From Acidobacteriota bacterium (GTDB taxonomy: Bacteria; Acidobacteriota; Terriglobia; Terriglobales; Acidobacteriaceae), in the NCBI GenBank assembly GCA_018268855.1, contig JAFDVR010000004.1, positions 1 to 64,000 of the forward strand: 64,000 bases of DNA, read 5' to 3'. The notes under the pieces are model-generated. The model did not search any database. It saw only the letters and a program-made list of their open reading frames with translations, and was not told the DNA's origin. The position numbers and the translations under genes were made by a program. Below are positions 45,316 through 54,019 of the stretch, piece after piece (position 1 is the first letter of the stretch; the number at the start of each line of letters is the position of its first letter).

Positions 45316-46626
45316 ATGAACGTCATTCTGGCGGCAACGCCTGCTGTCGGCCATGTGAATCCAATGTTGTCCGTGGCTAAAATCCTGATCGAGAACGGAC
45401 ACAATGTCCGCATGATGACCGGCTCCTTTGCGCGCGAGCGCGTGGAAAAAGCCGGAATCCGGTTTGTCCCGCTGCCTGAGGGCGCAGACTTCCATACCAC
45501 CGACCTCGATGAGGTCTTTCCGGAACGCAAGAACATTCCTGCCGGTCCGCCGCAGCTCTACTTCGATTTCATGAACTTCTTTCTCGCGCCTATTCCAGCG
45601 CAGTTTGCCGCGCTGAAACAGATGCTGGAACAAGAGCCTGCGGACCTCATCCTGGTGGACGTGCTGTTTGCTGGAGCGCTGCCGTTTTTGACCGGCAACT
45701 ATCCAGACCGGCCCGCAATTGCCGGCCTGGGTGTAACCATTCTGCCGTTGGTGCGCGAAGATGGCCTGCCGTTTGGGCCCGGACTGCCGCTGGCAACCAC
45801 AGACGAGCAGCGTTCTCAATATGCTGCCATCGCGGCGCAGATCAATGAAATGCTGCTGGATCCGGTGCGCAGCCGCTGCGACGAAATCCTGGCATCGCTC
45901 GGATCGAAGCCTCTTCCCATGCCCTATCTGGACGCGCTTGTGCACCTGCCGGACGCATATCTCCAGCCAAGCGTGCCGGGCTTGGATTTTCCCCGCACAC
46001 ATCTGCCAGAGAACCTCAACTTTATCGGCGCTCTGCCTGCACCCGCAGGCGCTCCCATCCCACAGCACATCAAAAATGTCCTCAAGCTTGGCAAAAAGGT
46101 CGTGCTCGTCACGCAGGGCACAGTGGCCAATCACGACCTCGGCCAGGTAGTCGCACCGGCCATCCAGGCGTTGGCCGATCGCGAAGATGTGCTGGTACTG
46201 GCTACCGCCGGTGGACGCAAAGCAACGGATATTCCCTGCACCATCCCGGCAAACTGCATCACGGCAGACTATCTGCCGATCGATCGCCTCATGCCGCATG
46301 TAGACCTGCTGGTGACCAACGGTGGATTCGGCACAGTGTCGCAGGCCCTGCAAATGGGTGTGCCGGTAATTGTGGCCGGAGCTACGGAAGACAAGCCGGA
46401 AGTCGCCGCCCGCGTGGAATACGCAGGTGCAGGCCTCAATCTGAGCACCGGCACACCAACCGTGGAGCAGCTTCGCAACGCAATCGCAGAAGTCCTCAGC
46501 GGAGAACAGTACAAGCTGCACGCCATGGAACTCGCTTCTGAATTCAGCCAATACGACGCCTCAGGCAGTATCCTCGAACTCCTTACGACAGCAGCGCAAA
46601 ACTCCAGAGAACTCGCTCTCGTTTAG
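45316..46626 (+). CDS. GT1 family glycosyltransferase (UDP-glycosyltransferase/MGT-like)
   Basis: A 436-aa GT-B fold enzyme. The N-terminal domain opens NVILAATPAVGHVNPMLSVAKILIENGHNV. The C-terminal donor-binding region has KKVVLVTQGTVANHD, ITADYLPIDRLMPHVDLLVTNGGFGTVSQALQMGVPVIVAG and EDKPEVAARVEYAGAGLNL, typical of antibiotic/sterol/flavonoid glucosyltransferases. It probably moves a sugar from a UDP- or dTDP-sugar to a small hydrophobic acceptor, perhaps for detoxification. No biosynthetic cluster surrounds it. It ends at a bidirectional terminator. Confidence 0.9.
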   Translation: MNVILAATPAVGHVNPMLSVAKILIENGHNVRMMTGSFARERVEKAGIRFVPLPEGADFHTTDLDEVFPERKNIPAGPPQLYFDFMNFFLAPIPAQFAALKQMLEQEPADLILVDVLFAGALPFLTGNYPDRPAIAGLGVTILPLVREDGLPFGPGLPLATTDEQRSQYAAIAAQINEMLLDPVRSRCDEILASLGSKPLPMPYLDALVHLPDAYLQPSVPGLDFPRTHLPENLNFIGALPAPAGAPIPQHIKNVLKLGKKVVLVTQGTVANHDLGQVVAPAIQALADREDVLVLATAGGRKATDIPCTIPANCITADYLPIDRLMPHVDLLVTNGGFGTVSQALQMGVPVIVAGATEDKPEVAARVEYAGAGLNLSTGTPTVEQLRNAIAEVLSGEQYKLHAMELASEFSQYDASGSILELLTTAAQNSRELALV

Positions 46627-46650
46627 AAAACATCAAACTCCACAACAAAA

Positions 46651-46680
46651 GAAGGCCGCTCCCACAATTGAGCGGCCTTC
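46651..46680. terminator. bidirectional terminator between GT1 gene and SMR exporter
   Basis: 11-bp perfect arms (46651-46661 and 46670-46680) with an 8-nt loop. TGATTTTT follows on the plus strand and TTTTGTTG on the minus strand, so it can stop both convergent genes. Confidence 0.85.
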
Positions 46681-46725
46681 TGATTTTTCTCCTGCAATTC
46701 TCGTGATCAACACCGGAGAATCCAA

Positions 46726-47052
46726 CTACTCCGCAAACTTCAACCCAACAATCCCCACCAGAATCAGCCCAAGACAAACCAGCCGTGACGCCTGCGCCGA
46801 TTCGCCAAACAAAATCATCCCCAGCATCACCGTGCCGATCGCGCCAATCCCCGTCCACACGGCATACGCCGTGCCCAGCGGAAGCACCTTCGTCACAATC
46901 CCCAGCAGGCCCATGCTCAGCGCGATCATCACCACCGTCGCCACGGACCACCCCAGCCGCGTGAACCCCTGCGAATACTTCAGGCCCACAGCCCATCCCG
47001 TCTCAAAAACGCCTGCAATCACCAGCACAATCCACGCCGTTTGTATCGTCAT
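46726..47052 (-). CDS. SMR family exporter, SugE/Gdx type (guanidinium exporter)
   Basis: A 108-aa four-helix small multidrug resistance protein. The conserved membrane glutamate is E17 in [15 protein letters not shown], and GFTRLGWS plus [15 protein letters not shown] are the blocks that mark the SugE/Gdx branch, which exports guanidinium in exchange for protons as an antiparallel dimer. I found no guanidine riboswitch-like ACGR hairpins in the 140 bp upstream. It is divergent from superoxide dismutase. Confidence 0.9.
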   Translation of the reverse strand: MTIQTAWIVLVIAGVFETGWAVGLKYSQGFTRLGWSVATVVMIALSMGLLGIVTKVLPLGTAYAVWTGIGAIGTVMLGMILFGESAQASRLVCLGLILVGIVGLKFAE

Positions 47053-47193
47053 GCTGCCATCATCGCGTCTGCGCCTGCACAGCGCAAATCCAGTGCGATA
47101 TCCTTGCTATCGCCCCCTGTTGCGCGTGGCGGTTGCACCCTGCATCGCCGCAAGCGCATCGAACAGAAGGAATTCCAATACAGGAGAACGACC

Positions 47194-47805
47194 GTGGCTT
47201 TTGAACTTCCTCCGCTTCCCTACGACTACACCGCTCTGGAGCCCCACATCGATGAAGCAACCATGAAGCTTCATCACGACAAGCACCACGCTGCTTACGT
47301 CAGCAATCTGAACGCCGCGGTGGAGAAGCACCCTGAGCTTGGCAAAAAGAGCGTTGAAGACCTGCTCAAGGACCTCAACGCCGTTCCCGACGACGTGCGC
47401 GGCGCCGTCCGCAACAACGGCGGCGGACACGCCAACCACACCATGTTCTGGGAGATCATGAAGCCCGGCGCATCGGGCGAGCCCACCGGCGCCATCGCCG
47501 AGCAGATCAAGAAGGACTTCGGCTCCTTCGAAGATTTCAAGAAGACCTTCAACGAAACTACCGCCAAGCAGTTCGGCTCCGGCTGGGGCTGGCTCGTATG
47601 GAAGGACGGCAAGCTCGCCATCGTCACCACACCCAACCAGGACTCGCCCCTCTCGCAGGGCCTCCAGCCCATACTCGGCAACGACGTATGGGAGCACGCC
47701 TATTACCTCAAATACAACAACCGCCGCCCCGAATACCTCGCCGCATGGTGGAACGTTGTGAACTGGAACGAAGTCAACAAGCGCTTCGAACAGGCAAAGA
47801 AGTAA
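47194..47805 (+). CDS. superoxide dismutase (Fe/Mn family)
   Basis: A 203-aa Fe/Mn superoxide dismutase converting superoxide to O2 and H2O2. The GTG start at 47194 is fixed by AGGAGAACGACC just upstream; the frame reaches 47041, but that part is not SOD-like. The metal ligands are H27 (KLHHDKHH), the His in [10 protein letters not shown], and Asp/His in [20 protein letters not shown] and [17 protein letters not shown] are intact. No signal peptide, hence cytoplasmic. Whether iron or manganese is preferred cannot be told by eye. Confidence 0.96.
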   Translation: MAFELPPLPYDYTALEPHIDEATMKLHHDKHHAAYVSNLNAAVEKHPELGKKSVEDLLKDLNAVPDDVRGAVRNNGGGHANHTMFWEIMKPGASGEPTGAIAEQIKKDFGSFEDFKKTFNETTAKQFGSGWGWLVWKDGKLAIVTTPNQDSPLSQGLQPILGNDVWEHAYYLKYNNRRPEYLAAWWNVVNWNEVNKRFEQAKK

Positions 47806-47827
47806 CCCGTCTTATCAAACAAACCGA

Positions 47828-47853
47828 AAAGGCCGCGAGCAATCGCGGCCTTT
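47828..47853 (+). terminator. terminator after superoxide dismutase
   Basis: 11-bp perfect arms (47828-47838, 47843-47853) closed by a GCAA tetraloop, followed by TTTACATTTA. It separates sod from the restriction-modification operon. Confidence 0.8.
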
Positions 47854-47919
47854 ACATTTAACTGCTCTGCGCCTCAATGCGCCGGTATCCTACACTGAGA
47901 TCGCGAGAAATCCCGGAAC

Positions 47920-49371
47920 ATGTTCGAACAGGCATTTAAGAAGATTGACGACATCCTGCGCAAAGATGCGGGTGTTTCCTCAGAGTTGGATTACATCGAG
48001 CAGACCTCCTGGCTGCTCTTCCTCAAATACCTCGACGCGCTGGAGCAGGACCGCGCCAGCACCGCCGAGCTTCACGGCGAGGAATACGCGCCGCTCCTTG
48101 AAAAGAAGTATCGCTGGCATTCCTGGGCCACACCGCTTACGGCAAAAGGCACGCTCGACCACAACCGTGCGCTCATCGGAGACGACCTCTGCGACTTCGT
48201 CAACCAGAAGCTCTTCCCATATCTCAAAGGGTTCAAGCAGCGCGCCGACCGTCCAGACACGATCGAGTACAAGATCGGCGAGATCTTCGGCGAACTCAAA
48301 AACAAGTTCCACTCCGGCTACAACCTGCGCGAGGTCATCGAACTCGTCGACACCCTCCGCTTCAACTCGCAGACCGAAAAGCACGAACTCTCTGACCTTT
48401 ACGAAGCGAAGATCCGCTCCATGGGCAACGCCGGACGCAACGGCGGTGAGTACTACACGCCGCGTCCGCTCATCCGCGCCATGCTTGCAGTAGTGCAGCC
48501 GCAGATTGGCGAAACCATCTACGACGGCGCGCTCGGCTCCGCCGGCTTTCTCTGCGAGTCTTTCGAGCGCCTCAATAAAGAAGCGAACTCCGTCGCCCAG
48601 CGCAAGAAGCTCCAGACCAGCACCTTCTACGGGCAGGAGAAGAAGCCGCTCGCCTATGTCATCGGCCTGATGAACATGATCCTCCACGGCATCGAGGCTC
48701 CCAACATCATCCACACCAACACGCTGGAACTCAACAACAACGACATCCAGGAGAAGGACCGCCACGACGTCATCCTCGCCAACCCGCCCTTCGGCGGACG
48801 CGAGCGCACCGAGGTGCAGCAGAACTTCGCCATCAAAACATCCGAGACGGCCTTCCTCTTCCTCCAGCACTTCATCAGGAAGCTCAAAGCCGGCGGACGC
48901 GCTGGCATCGTCATCAAAAACACATTCCTCTCGAACACAGACAACGCCAGCGTCTCGCTTCGCAAACTGCTGCTCGAAAGCTGCAACCTGCACACCGTCC
49001 TCGACTGCCCCAGCGGCACCTTCCAGGGCGCGGGCGTAAAAACAGTCGTGCTCTTCTTCACCAAGGGATCAGCCACGCGCAAGGTGTGGTTCTATCAACT
49101 CAACCCCGGCCGCAACCTCGGCAAAACCAACCCCCTCAACGATGACGATCTGGAAGACTTCAAAAAACAGCAGAGGACCTTCGCGGATTCGCCACAGTCG
49201 TGGTCTGTAAACATCGCAGACATCGACCCCACAAGCTTCGATCTTTCCGTCAAGAACCCGAACGGCAATGAGGAGACGGTGCATCGCAGCCCAAAAGAGA
49301 TTCTGGACGAGATTGCCGCGCTGGATCGTGAGAGCGCGGAGATTTTGCAGAGCATTCGGGGGCTGCTGTGA
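47920..49371 (+). CDS. hsdM: type I restriction-modification system, DNA methyltransferase subunit
   Basis: A 483-aa N6-adenine methyltransferase. The N-terminal helical domain (1-160; FEQAFKKIDDILRKD, YIEQTSWLLFLKYLDALEQ) is followed by GGEYYTPRPLIRAML (175-189), a SAM motif YDGALGSAGFL (201-211) that is slightly divergent from DPAxGxGGF, and the catalytic NPPF (288-291, then GG). It works with HsdS in M2S1 to methylate the recognition site. First gene of the operon; its stop overlaps the GTG start of hsdS by 4 nt. Confidence 0.95.
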   Translation: MFEQAFKKIDDILRKDAGVSSELDYIEQTSWLLFLKYLDALEQDRASTAELHGEEYAPLLEKKYRWHSWATPLTAKGTLDHNRALIGDDLCDFVNQKLFPYLKGFKQRADRPDTIEYKIGEIFGELKNKFHSGYNLREVIELVDTLRFNSQTEKHELSDLYEAKIRSMGNAGRNGGEYYTPRPLIRAMLAVVQPQIGETIYDGALGSAGFLCESFERLNKEANSVAQRKKLQTSTFYGQEKKPLAYVIGLMNMILHGIEAPNIIHTNTLELNNNDIQEKDRHDVILANPPFGGRERTEVQQNFAIKTSETAFLFLQHFIRKLKAGGRAGIVIKNTFLSNTDNASVSLRKLLLESCNLHTVLDCPSGTFQGAGVKTVVLFFTKGSATRKVWFYQLNPGRNLGKTNPLNDDDLEDFKKQQRTFADSPQSWSVNIADIDPTSFDLSVKNPNGNEETVHRSPKEILDEIAALDRESAEILQSIRGLL

Positions 49372-50519
49372 GGCAAGGATGGAAAAGCACGACTCTCGGT
49401 CAAATCTGTGACATTGATAAGCAGCAAGGAATCTACAAAGATCTGCCATATGTCGGGCTGGAAGATATTGAAGGCGGGACGGGGACATTTCTTGGCTCTC
49501 TCGACCATCATGCGGTGAAGAGTTCCACATTCAGATTCACACCTGAGCACGTACTTTATGGCCGATTGCGGCCATATCTAAATAAGACCTTGGCACCTGA
49601 TTTTTCAGGTCATTGTTCAACAGAGATATTCCCTCTTCTTCCAAAGAATGGCGTGAGCCGAAAGTTCCTGCAGCACTGGCTAATGATGGAAGCCACCGTT
49701 CTGCTATTCAATGAGACTTGCACAGGCTCACGAATGCCCAGGGCAAATGTTGAAGAGGCCTTGGGATTCTCACTTCGGGTCCCGTCATTATTGGAGCAGG
49801 AGCGCATCGTCGCCATCCTTGATGAAGCCTTTGAAAGTATCAGCTCTGCTCACAGAACAAGCCAAGAAAATCTGCAGAATACAGAACGCTTATTTGAATC
49901 TGTTCTTGCTCGAACATTCAGAGGCGTTACGACAAATTGGAAGGATCATGCAGTAAGTGAAATCGCGAGACTTTCGTTGGGCAAAATGCTTGACAAAGCT
50001 AAGAACCGAGGAACACCTGAACGATATCTTCGGAATTTGAATGTTCGCTGGTTCCAGTTCAACCTGGACGATCTGAATGAAATGCCGTTCCTTGCGACCG
50101 AAGCAGAACGCTATTCCATTGCAAAGGGAGATGTCGTGATCTGCGAGGGCGGCTATCCCGGGCGGGCGGCCGTTTGGAGAGATTCCGATCCAATTTACTT
50201 TCAGAAGGCACTGCATCGAGTCCGTTTTTCGAATCCGATCCATGCTGATTGGTTCATGTATTACCTTTATTTCCAGAATCAAAGTGGTGCCTTGCAGCAG
50301 CACTTTAGCGGCACAGGCATTCTTCACTTCACAGGAGAGGCGCTTGCACGGTTTCGTCTCCCCGTACCCCCGGATAAGCAGATTCGGGAGCTAGTCGCAC
50401 TATTTGACAAAGTGAGATGCATGTCTTTGGACCTGAGGAATGTTTACGAAAACAAAATTGAGAAATTGGAGAGCCTAAAACAATCCCTCCTCCATCAAGC
50501 CTTCTCGGGTAATCTTTAG
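49368..50519 (+). CDS. hsdS: type I restriction-modification system, specificity subunit
   Basis: A 383-aa HsdS with two target-recognition domains (about 1-150 and 200-340) and two conserved helical spacers (about 140-190 and 350-383). Motifs include GLEDIEGGTGTF, HVLYGRLRPYLNKTL, SLLEQERIVAILDEAFESI, and for the second half VVICEGGYPGRAAVW and PVPPDKQIRELVALFDKV. It defines the split recognition sequence. GTG start overlaps hsdM by 4 nt (GTGA). It is visibly more AT-rich than hsdM and hsdR, as expected for frequently exchanged specificity genes. Confidence 0.93.
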   Translation: MRQGWKSTTLGQICDIDKQQGIYKDLPYVGLEDIEGGTGTFLGSLDHHAVKSSTFRFTPEHVLYGRLRPYLNKTLAPDFSGHCSTEIFPLLPKNGVSRKFLQHWLMMEATVLLFNETCTGSRMPRANVEEALGFSLRVPSLLEQERIVAILDEAFESISSAHRTSQENLQNTERLFESVLARTFRGVTTNWKDHAVSEIARLSLGKMLDKAKNRGTPERYLRNLNVRWFQFNLDDLNEMPFLATEAERYSIAKGDVVICEGGYPGRAAVWRDSDPIYFQKALHRVRFSNPIHADWFMYYLYFQNQSGALQQHFSGTGILHFTGEALARFRLPVPPDKQIRELVALFDKVRCMSLDLRNVYENKIEKLESLKQSLLHQAFSGNL

Positions 50520-50529
50520 GCGACCCCAC

Positions 50530-50570
50530 ATGCGGAACGAGTCCGAAACCAGAGCCGAGCTAATCGACCC
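50530..50570 (+). pseudogene. relic of the hsdR 5' end
   Basis: Positions 50536-50570 match the first coding bases of hsdR at 51514-51548 in 33 of 35 positions. Both encode RNESETRAELIDP. After this the relic diverges and its frame stops within ~30 codons. It begins 10 bp after hsdS. The arrangement says that a segment carrying the Bro-N gene was inserted at, or recombined into, the hsdS-hsdR junction, leaving a copy of the hsdR start on each side. Confidence 0.8.
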
Positions 50571-50593
50571 GCTGTTCGCCGCAGTCGGCCAAA

Positions 50594-50624
50594 TTCAAGT
50601 GGTGACAAATTGTCACCACTTGAA
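50594..50624. promoter_or_regulatory. 31-bp palindrome upstream of the Bro-N gene
   Basis: Perfect 15-bp arms (50594-50608 and 50610-50624) flank a single central A; the core is TGGTGACAA-A-TTGTCACCA. It lies 48 bp before the Bro-N start codon and 75 bp after the hsdS stop. The symmetry and spacing are those of a dimeric repressor operator. The 28-bp segment 50597-50624 recurs with one mismatch inside the Bro-N coding region (50853-50880). Confidence 0.7.
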
Positions 50625-50671
50625 AAATAGCCCCTTCCCGCCCGCTCCCCCTGTCCGGTAAGCTTCTCATC

Positions 50672-51511
50672 ATGGCCACGCATCCTGCGCTTTTTGAGAA
50701 CCAGCCGGTCCGCCGCGTCTACGATGAGGAAGCCGAAACATGGTGGTTTTCAGTCGTAGACATCATCAAGGTCCTGACAAATCAACCAGATACGCGTACG
50801 GCTGCGCGCTATTGGAGCAAATTAAAGCAGCGCCTCGGGGCTGAAGGCAGTGAAGTGGTGACAAATTGTCACCAGTTGAAATTGGTGGCGGAAGATGGTA
50901 AGGCGCGCCTGACGGACTGCGCCAGTGCTGAAACGCTGCTGCGGCTCGTCCAGTCTGTGCCCAGCTCAAAAGCGGAGCCCATCAAACTGTGGTTGGCAAA
51001 AGTAGGCTTCGAGCGCATGCAGGAACTCGCCGATCCCTCGATCTCGATTGATCGAGCGCGGGATACATACAAAAAATTGGGTCGTAGCGAAAAGTGGATT
51101 ACCCAGCGCATGACCGGTCAGGAAACGCGCAACAAGCTTACCGACTACTGGGCAGGGCACGACATAAAGAAGGGTGAAGAGTTCGCCATTCTGACTAACC
51201 TGATACATGAGGAGTGGGCGGGCATATCCGTTGCAGAACACAAAAAAATCAAGGGACTCAAAACACATAATCTCCGCGACCACATGAGTGAGGCCGAGCT
51301 CATCTTCACTGCGCTGGCAGAGCTCTCTACCCGGCAAATGGCGGAGACCGCAGGAGCAACCGGCATGCCTGCCAATCAAAAAGCCGCCCGCAGCGGAGGA
51401 CAGATTGCCAGACGCGCCCGTTTGGAACTGGAACAACAGACAGGACGCAAAATTGTGAGTTCCGGTAACTATCTGCCTCCTGCAAAGCCCCGGAAGTCTT
51501 TGAATAAGTGA
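50672..51511 (+). CDS. Bro-N/DinD-like protein inserted in the hsd operon
   Basis: A 279-aa soluble protein. Residues ~1-125 form a Bro-N type domain: FENQPVRRVYDEEAETWWFS, VVDIIKVLTNQPDTRTAARY, RLTDCASAETLLRLVQSVPS, KAEPIKLWLAKVGFERMQEL. The C-terminal part (about 140-270; ITQRMTGQETRNKLTDYW, HKKIKGLKTHNLRDHMSEAE, LIFTALAELSTRQMAE, ANQKAARSGGQIARRAR) resembles E. coli DinD, a DNA-damage-inducible RecA antagonist. Bro-N proteins are usually DNA-binding antirepressor-like factors of phages. Its stop overlaps the hsdR GTG by 4 nt, so hsdR translation is coupled to it. A role in controlling restriction is inference. Confidence 0.85.
   Translation: MATHPALFENQPVRRVYDEEAETWWFSVVDIIKVLTNQPDTRTAARYWSKLKQRLGAEGSEVVTNCHQLKLVAEDGKARLTDCASAETLLRLVQSVPSSKAEPIKLWLAKVGFERMQELADPSISIDRARDTYKKLGRSEKWITQRMTGQETRNKLTDYWAGHDIKKGEEFAILTNLIHEEWAGISVAEHKKIKGLKTHNLRDHMSEAELIFTALAELSTRQMAETAGATGMPANQKAARSGGQIARRARLELEQQTGRKIVSSGNYLPPAKPRKSLNK
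50853..50880. repeat. internal copy of the hsdS-bro palindrome sequence
   Basis: This 28-bp stretch in the Bro-N gene (encoding VVTNCHQL) differs by one base from 50597-50624, but its palindrome is shorter (9-bp core arms 856-864 and 866-874). It is a 256-bp-spaced direct repeat and a possible second operator. Confidence 0.75.
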
Positions 51512-53886
51512 GAAACGAGTCCGAAACCCGCGCCGAGCTAATCGACCCCGTGCTGAAAGCTGCGGGCTGGGGCGAGGTTGCGGAGTCGCGCATCCTGCGT
51601 GAGTTCAAGATCACCAGGGGCCGCCTGCTCGGTGCAGGGCGGCGCAGCGAACCTGATACCGCCGACTACATCCTCGTCTATCGCAATCGCAAACTCGCCG
51701 TCATCGAAGCCAAGCGCGAAGACCTCTCCGAATCCGAAGGCGTGGCGCAGGCCAAGCACTACGCGGCCAAAATGGCTGTGCGGTTCGCCTACGCCACCAA
51801 TGGCCGCAAGATCTACCGCATGGATCTCGGCCCGGAGGAGAAGCCCGAACCTGCCAGCATCGAAGAACCCGGCGGCCCCGCTGCCACCGTATGCAGCGAA
51901 GGTCCCGTAGACCGTTTCCCCACGCCGGAAGAGTTGTGGGCGCTTACCTTTGCCGAAGACAATGCATGGCGCGACCGCTTTGCGCAGGTGCCGTTTGAAG
52001 ATCGCTCCGGCTCATGGGATGTGCGCTACTACCAGGACACAGCCATCCAGCGCGTGCTCGAAGCCGTCTCCGAAAACAGGCAGCGCATCCTGCTCACGCT
52101 CGCCACCGGCACTGGCAAAACCGCCATTGCCTTTCAGATCGCGTGGAAGCTCTTCCACGCCAAGTGGAACCTCTCGCGCCAGCCCACGCGCCGTCCGCGT
52201 ATTCTCTTCTTGGCCGACCGCAACATCCTCGCCGACCAGGCGTACAACTCCTTCTCGTCCTTCGCAGACGACGCCCGCATCCGCATCGCGCCCGGCTCCA
52301 TTCGCAAGTCTGGAAAGGTGCCGACCAACGCCAGCATCTTCTTCACCATCTTTCAGACCTTCATGTCCGGCACGGACTCCGACGGAAAGCCCGCGCCCTA
52401 CTTCGGCCAGTATCCGCCGGACTTCTTCGACTTCATCATCATTGACGAGTGCCATCGCGGCGGCGCGAACGACGAATCGAACTGGCGTGGCATCCTCGAC
52501 TACTTTGCCCCCGCCGTGCAGCTTGGCCTCACCGCCACGCCCAAACGCCGCGACAACGTAGATACCTACGCCTACTTCGGCGAGCCGGTCTATATCTACT
52601 CGCTCAAGGAAGGCATCAACGACGGCTTTCTCACGCCGTTCAAAGTGATCCAGGTTTCCACCACGCTCGACGATTACGTCTACACGCCCGACGACACCAT
52701 CGTGGAAGGCGAAGTGGAAGAAGGCCGCCGCTACACCGAGCCGGACTTCAATCGCATCATCGAGATCAAGGAACGCGAGCAGAAACGCGTCTCTGTTCTG
52801 ATGGAACGTATCAACCAGAGCGAGAAATCGCTGGTGTTCTGCGCCACCCAGGACCACGCCGCGGCCATTCGCGACCTGATCAATCAGAAGAAGACCACCA
52901 CCGACCCGCTCTACTGCTGCCGCGTGACGGCCAATGACGGCGCTCTCGGTGATCAATACCTCCGGGACTTTCAGGACAACGAGAAGACCATCCCGACAAT
53001 CCTGACGACCTCGCAAAAGCTCTCGACCGGCGTAGACGCACGCAACGTGCGCAACATCGCTCTACTGCGCTCAGTGAACTCCATGATCGAGTTCAAGCAG
53101 ATCATCGGCCGCGGCACACGCCTCTTCGATGGCAAAGACTTCTTCACTATCTATGACTTCGTAAAGGCGCATCATCATTTCAATGATCCCGAATGGGATG
53201 GTGAACCGCTTCCACCAGACGATCCATCCGAGCCTGCTTCTCCGCGGGTTCCAGAACCGCCGAAAGATGGTGAGCAGCCCGATGAAGGGGATGAGGAGGA
53301 TGACCAGAAGCGGAAGCGCTTAGTGATCCGGCTCGCAGACGGCAAGGCCCGCGAGATTCAGCACATGACCGCGACGAGCTTCTGGAGTGCTGATGGCAAG
53401 CCAATGTCGGCCAACCAATTTCTTGAAGCTCTTTATGGGACTTTACCGGAATTCTTCAAGGACGAAGACGAACTCCGCGCCATCTGGAGTAATCCCAAGA
53501 CCCGCCGTGCTTTGCTTCGCAGTCTGGAGGACAAAGGTTTCGACCGCACGCAGCTAGACGAGATCCAGCGCGCGCTCAACGCAGAGCAGTCCGACCTCTA
53601 CGACGTGCTGGCCTACATTGCCTTCGCGCTTCCACGCATTACCCGGAAAGAACGCGCGGACAAGGCCCGCCCCGCCATCCACTCCACCTTCTCCGAAAAA
53701 CAGCGCGCCTTCCTCGACTTCGTCCTCTCGCAATACATCGCCGAAGGATTCGAGGAACTCGATCAGGACAAACTCTCACCGCTCCTCACCCTCCGCTACA
53801 ACGCCCTCTCCGACGCCGTACTCGACCTCGGCGCCACCTCCGAAATCCGCGACATGTTCGTAGGCTTCCAGCGCTATCTGTACTGA
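51508..53886 (+). CDS. hsdR: type I restriction endonuclease subunit R (EcoEI/EcoAI type)
   Basis: A 792-aa motor and nuclease subunit. The N-terminal PD-(D/E)xK nuclease has D53 (TADYILVY) and E67-A-K69 (LAVIEAKRED). The SF2 helicase follows with Walker A ATGTGKT (199-205), DECH (313-316), a TATPKR block and GRGTRL. The C-terminal ~200 residues fit the EcoEI HsdR C-terminal domain. Translation starts at a GTG overlapping the Bro-N stop (GTGA). The RNESETRAELIDPVLKAAGW start is duplicated upstream at 50530. It appears intact, so the system is probably active. Confidence 0.94.
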   Translation: MRNESETRAELIDPVLKAAGWGEVAESRILREFKITRGRLLGAGRRSEPDTADYILVYRNRKLAVIEAKREDLSESEGVAQAKHYAAKMAVRFAYATNGRKIYRMDLGPEEKPEPASIEEPGGPAATVCSEGPVDRFPTPEELWALTFAEDNAWRDRFAQVPFEDRSGSWDVRYYQDTAIQRVLEAVSENRQRILLTLATGTGKTAIAFQIAWKLFHAKWNLSRQPTRRPRILFLADRNILADQAYNSFSSFADDARIRIAPGSIRKSGKVPTNASIFFTIFQTFMSGTDSDGKPAPYFGQYPPDFFDFIIIDECHRGGANDESNWRGILDYFAPAVQLGLTATPKRRDNVDTYAYFGEPVYIYSLKEGINDGFLTPFKVIQVSTTLDDYVYTPDDTIVEGEVEEGRRYTEPDFNRIIEIKEREQKRVSVLMERINQSEKSLVFCATQDHAAAIRDLINQKKTTTDPLYCCRVTANDGALGDQYLRDFQDNEKTIPTILTTSQKLSTGVDARNVRNIALLRSVNSMIEFKQIIGRGTRLFDGKDFFTIYDFVKAHHHFNDPEWDGEPLPPDDPSEPASPRVPEPPKDGEQPDEGDEEDDQKRKRLVIRLADGKAREIQHMTATSFWSADGKPMSANQFLEALYGTLPEFFKDEDELRAIWSNPKTRRALLRSLEDKGFDRTQLDEIQRALNAEQSDLYDVLAYIAFALPRITRKERADKARPAIHSTFSEKQRAFLDFVLSQYIAEGFEELDQDKLSPLLTLRYNALSDAVLDLGATSEIRDMFVGFQRYLY

Positions 53887-53909
53887 GCGGTTCGGATTCT
53901 TCCCAGCAA

Positions 53910-53988
53910 GGGCCAACGGCCCGTCCTAAATTAGCCTGGGGCAACGCCCCAGGTATGCAGACCACATCATGCAGAGCGCTGAAGGCGC
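53910..53988. repeat. cluster of short intergenic hairpins after hsdR
   Basis: Three small stems: GGGCC-AAC-GGCCC (53910-53922), CCTGGGGC-AAC-GCCCCAGG (53935-53953) and GCGC-TGAAG-GCGC (53976-53988). They lie between convergent hsdR and the GH89 gene and may terminate either. The composite resembles dispersed Acidobacteria intergenic repeats I recall; I could not check copy number. Confidence 0.6.
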
Positions 53989-54019
53989 GACCTATAAACA
54001 CTCAGGCGGAACCGCATCC

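Noticed and set aside
47053..47193. Guanidine (ykkC/mini-ykkC) riboswitch upstream of the SugE/Gdx exporter
   Set aside because: No conserved riboswitch core or paired ACGR hairpin loops could be found on the minus strand.
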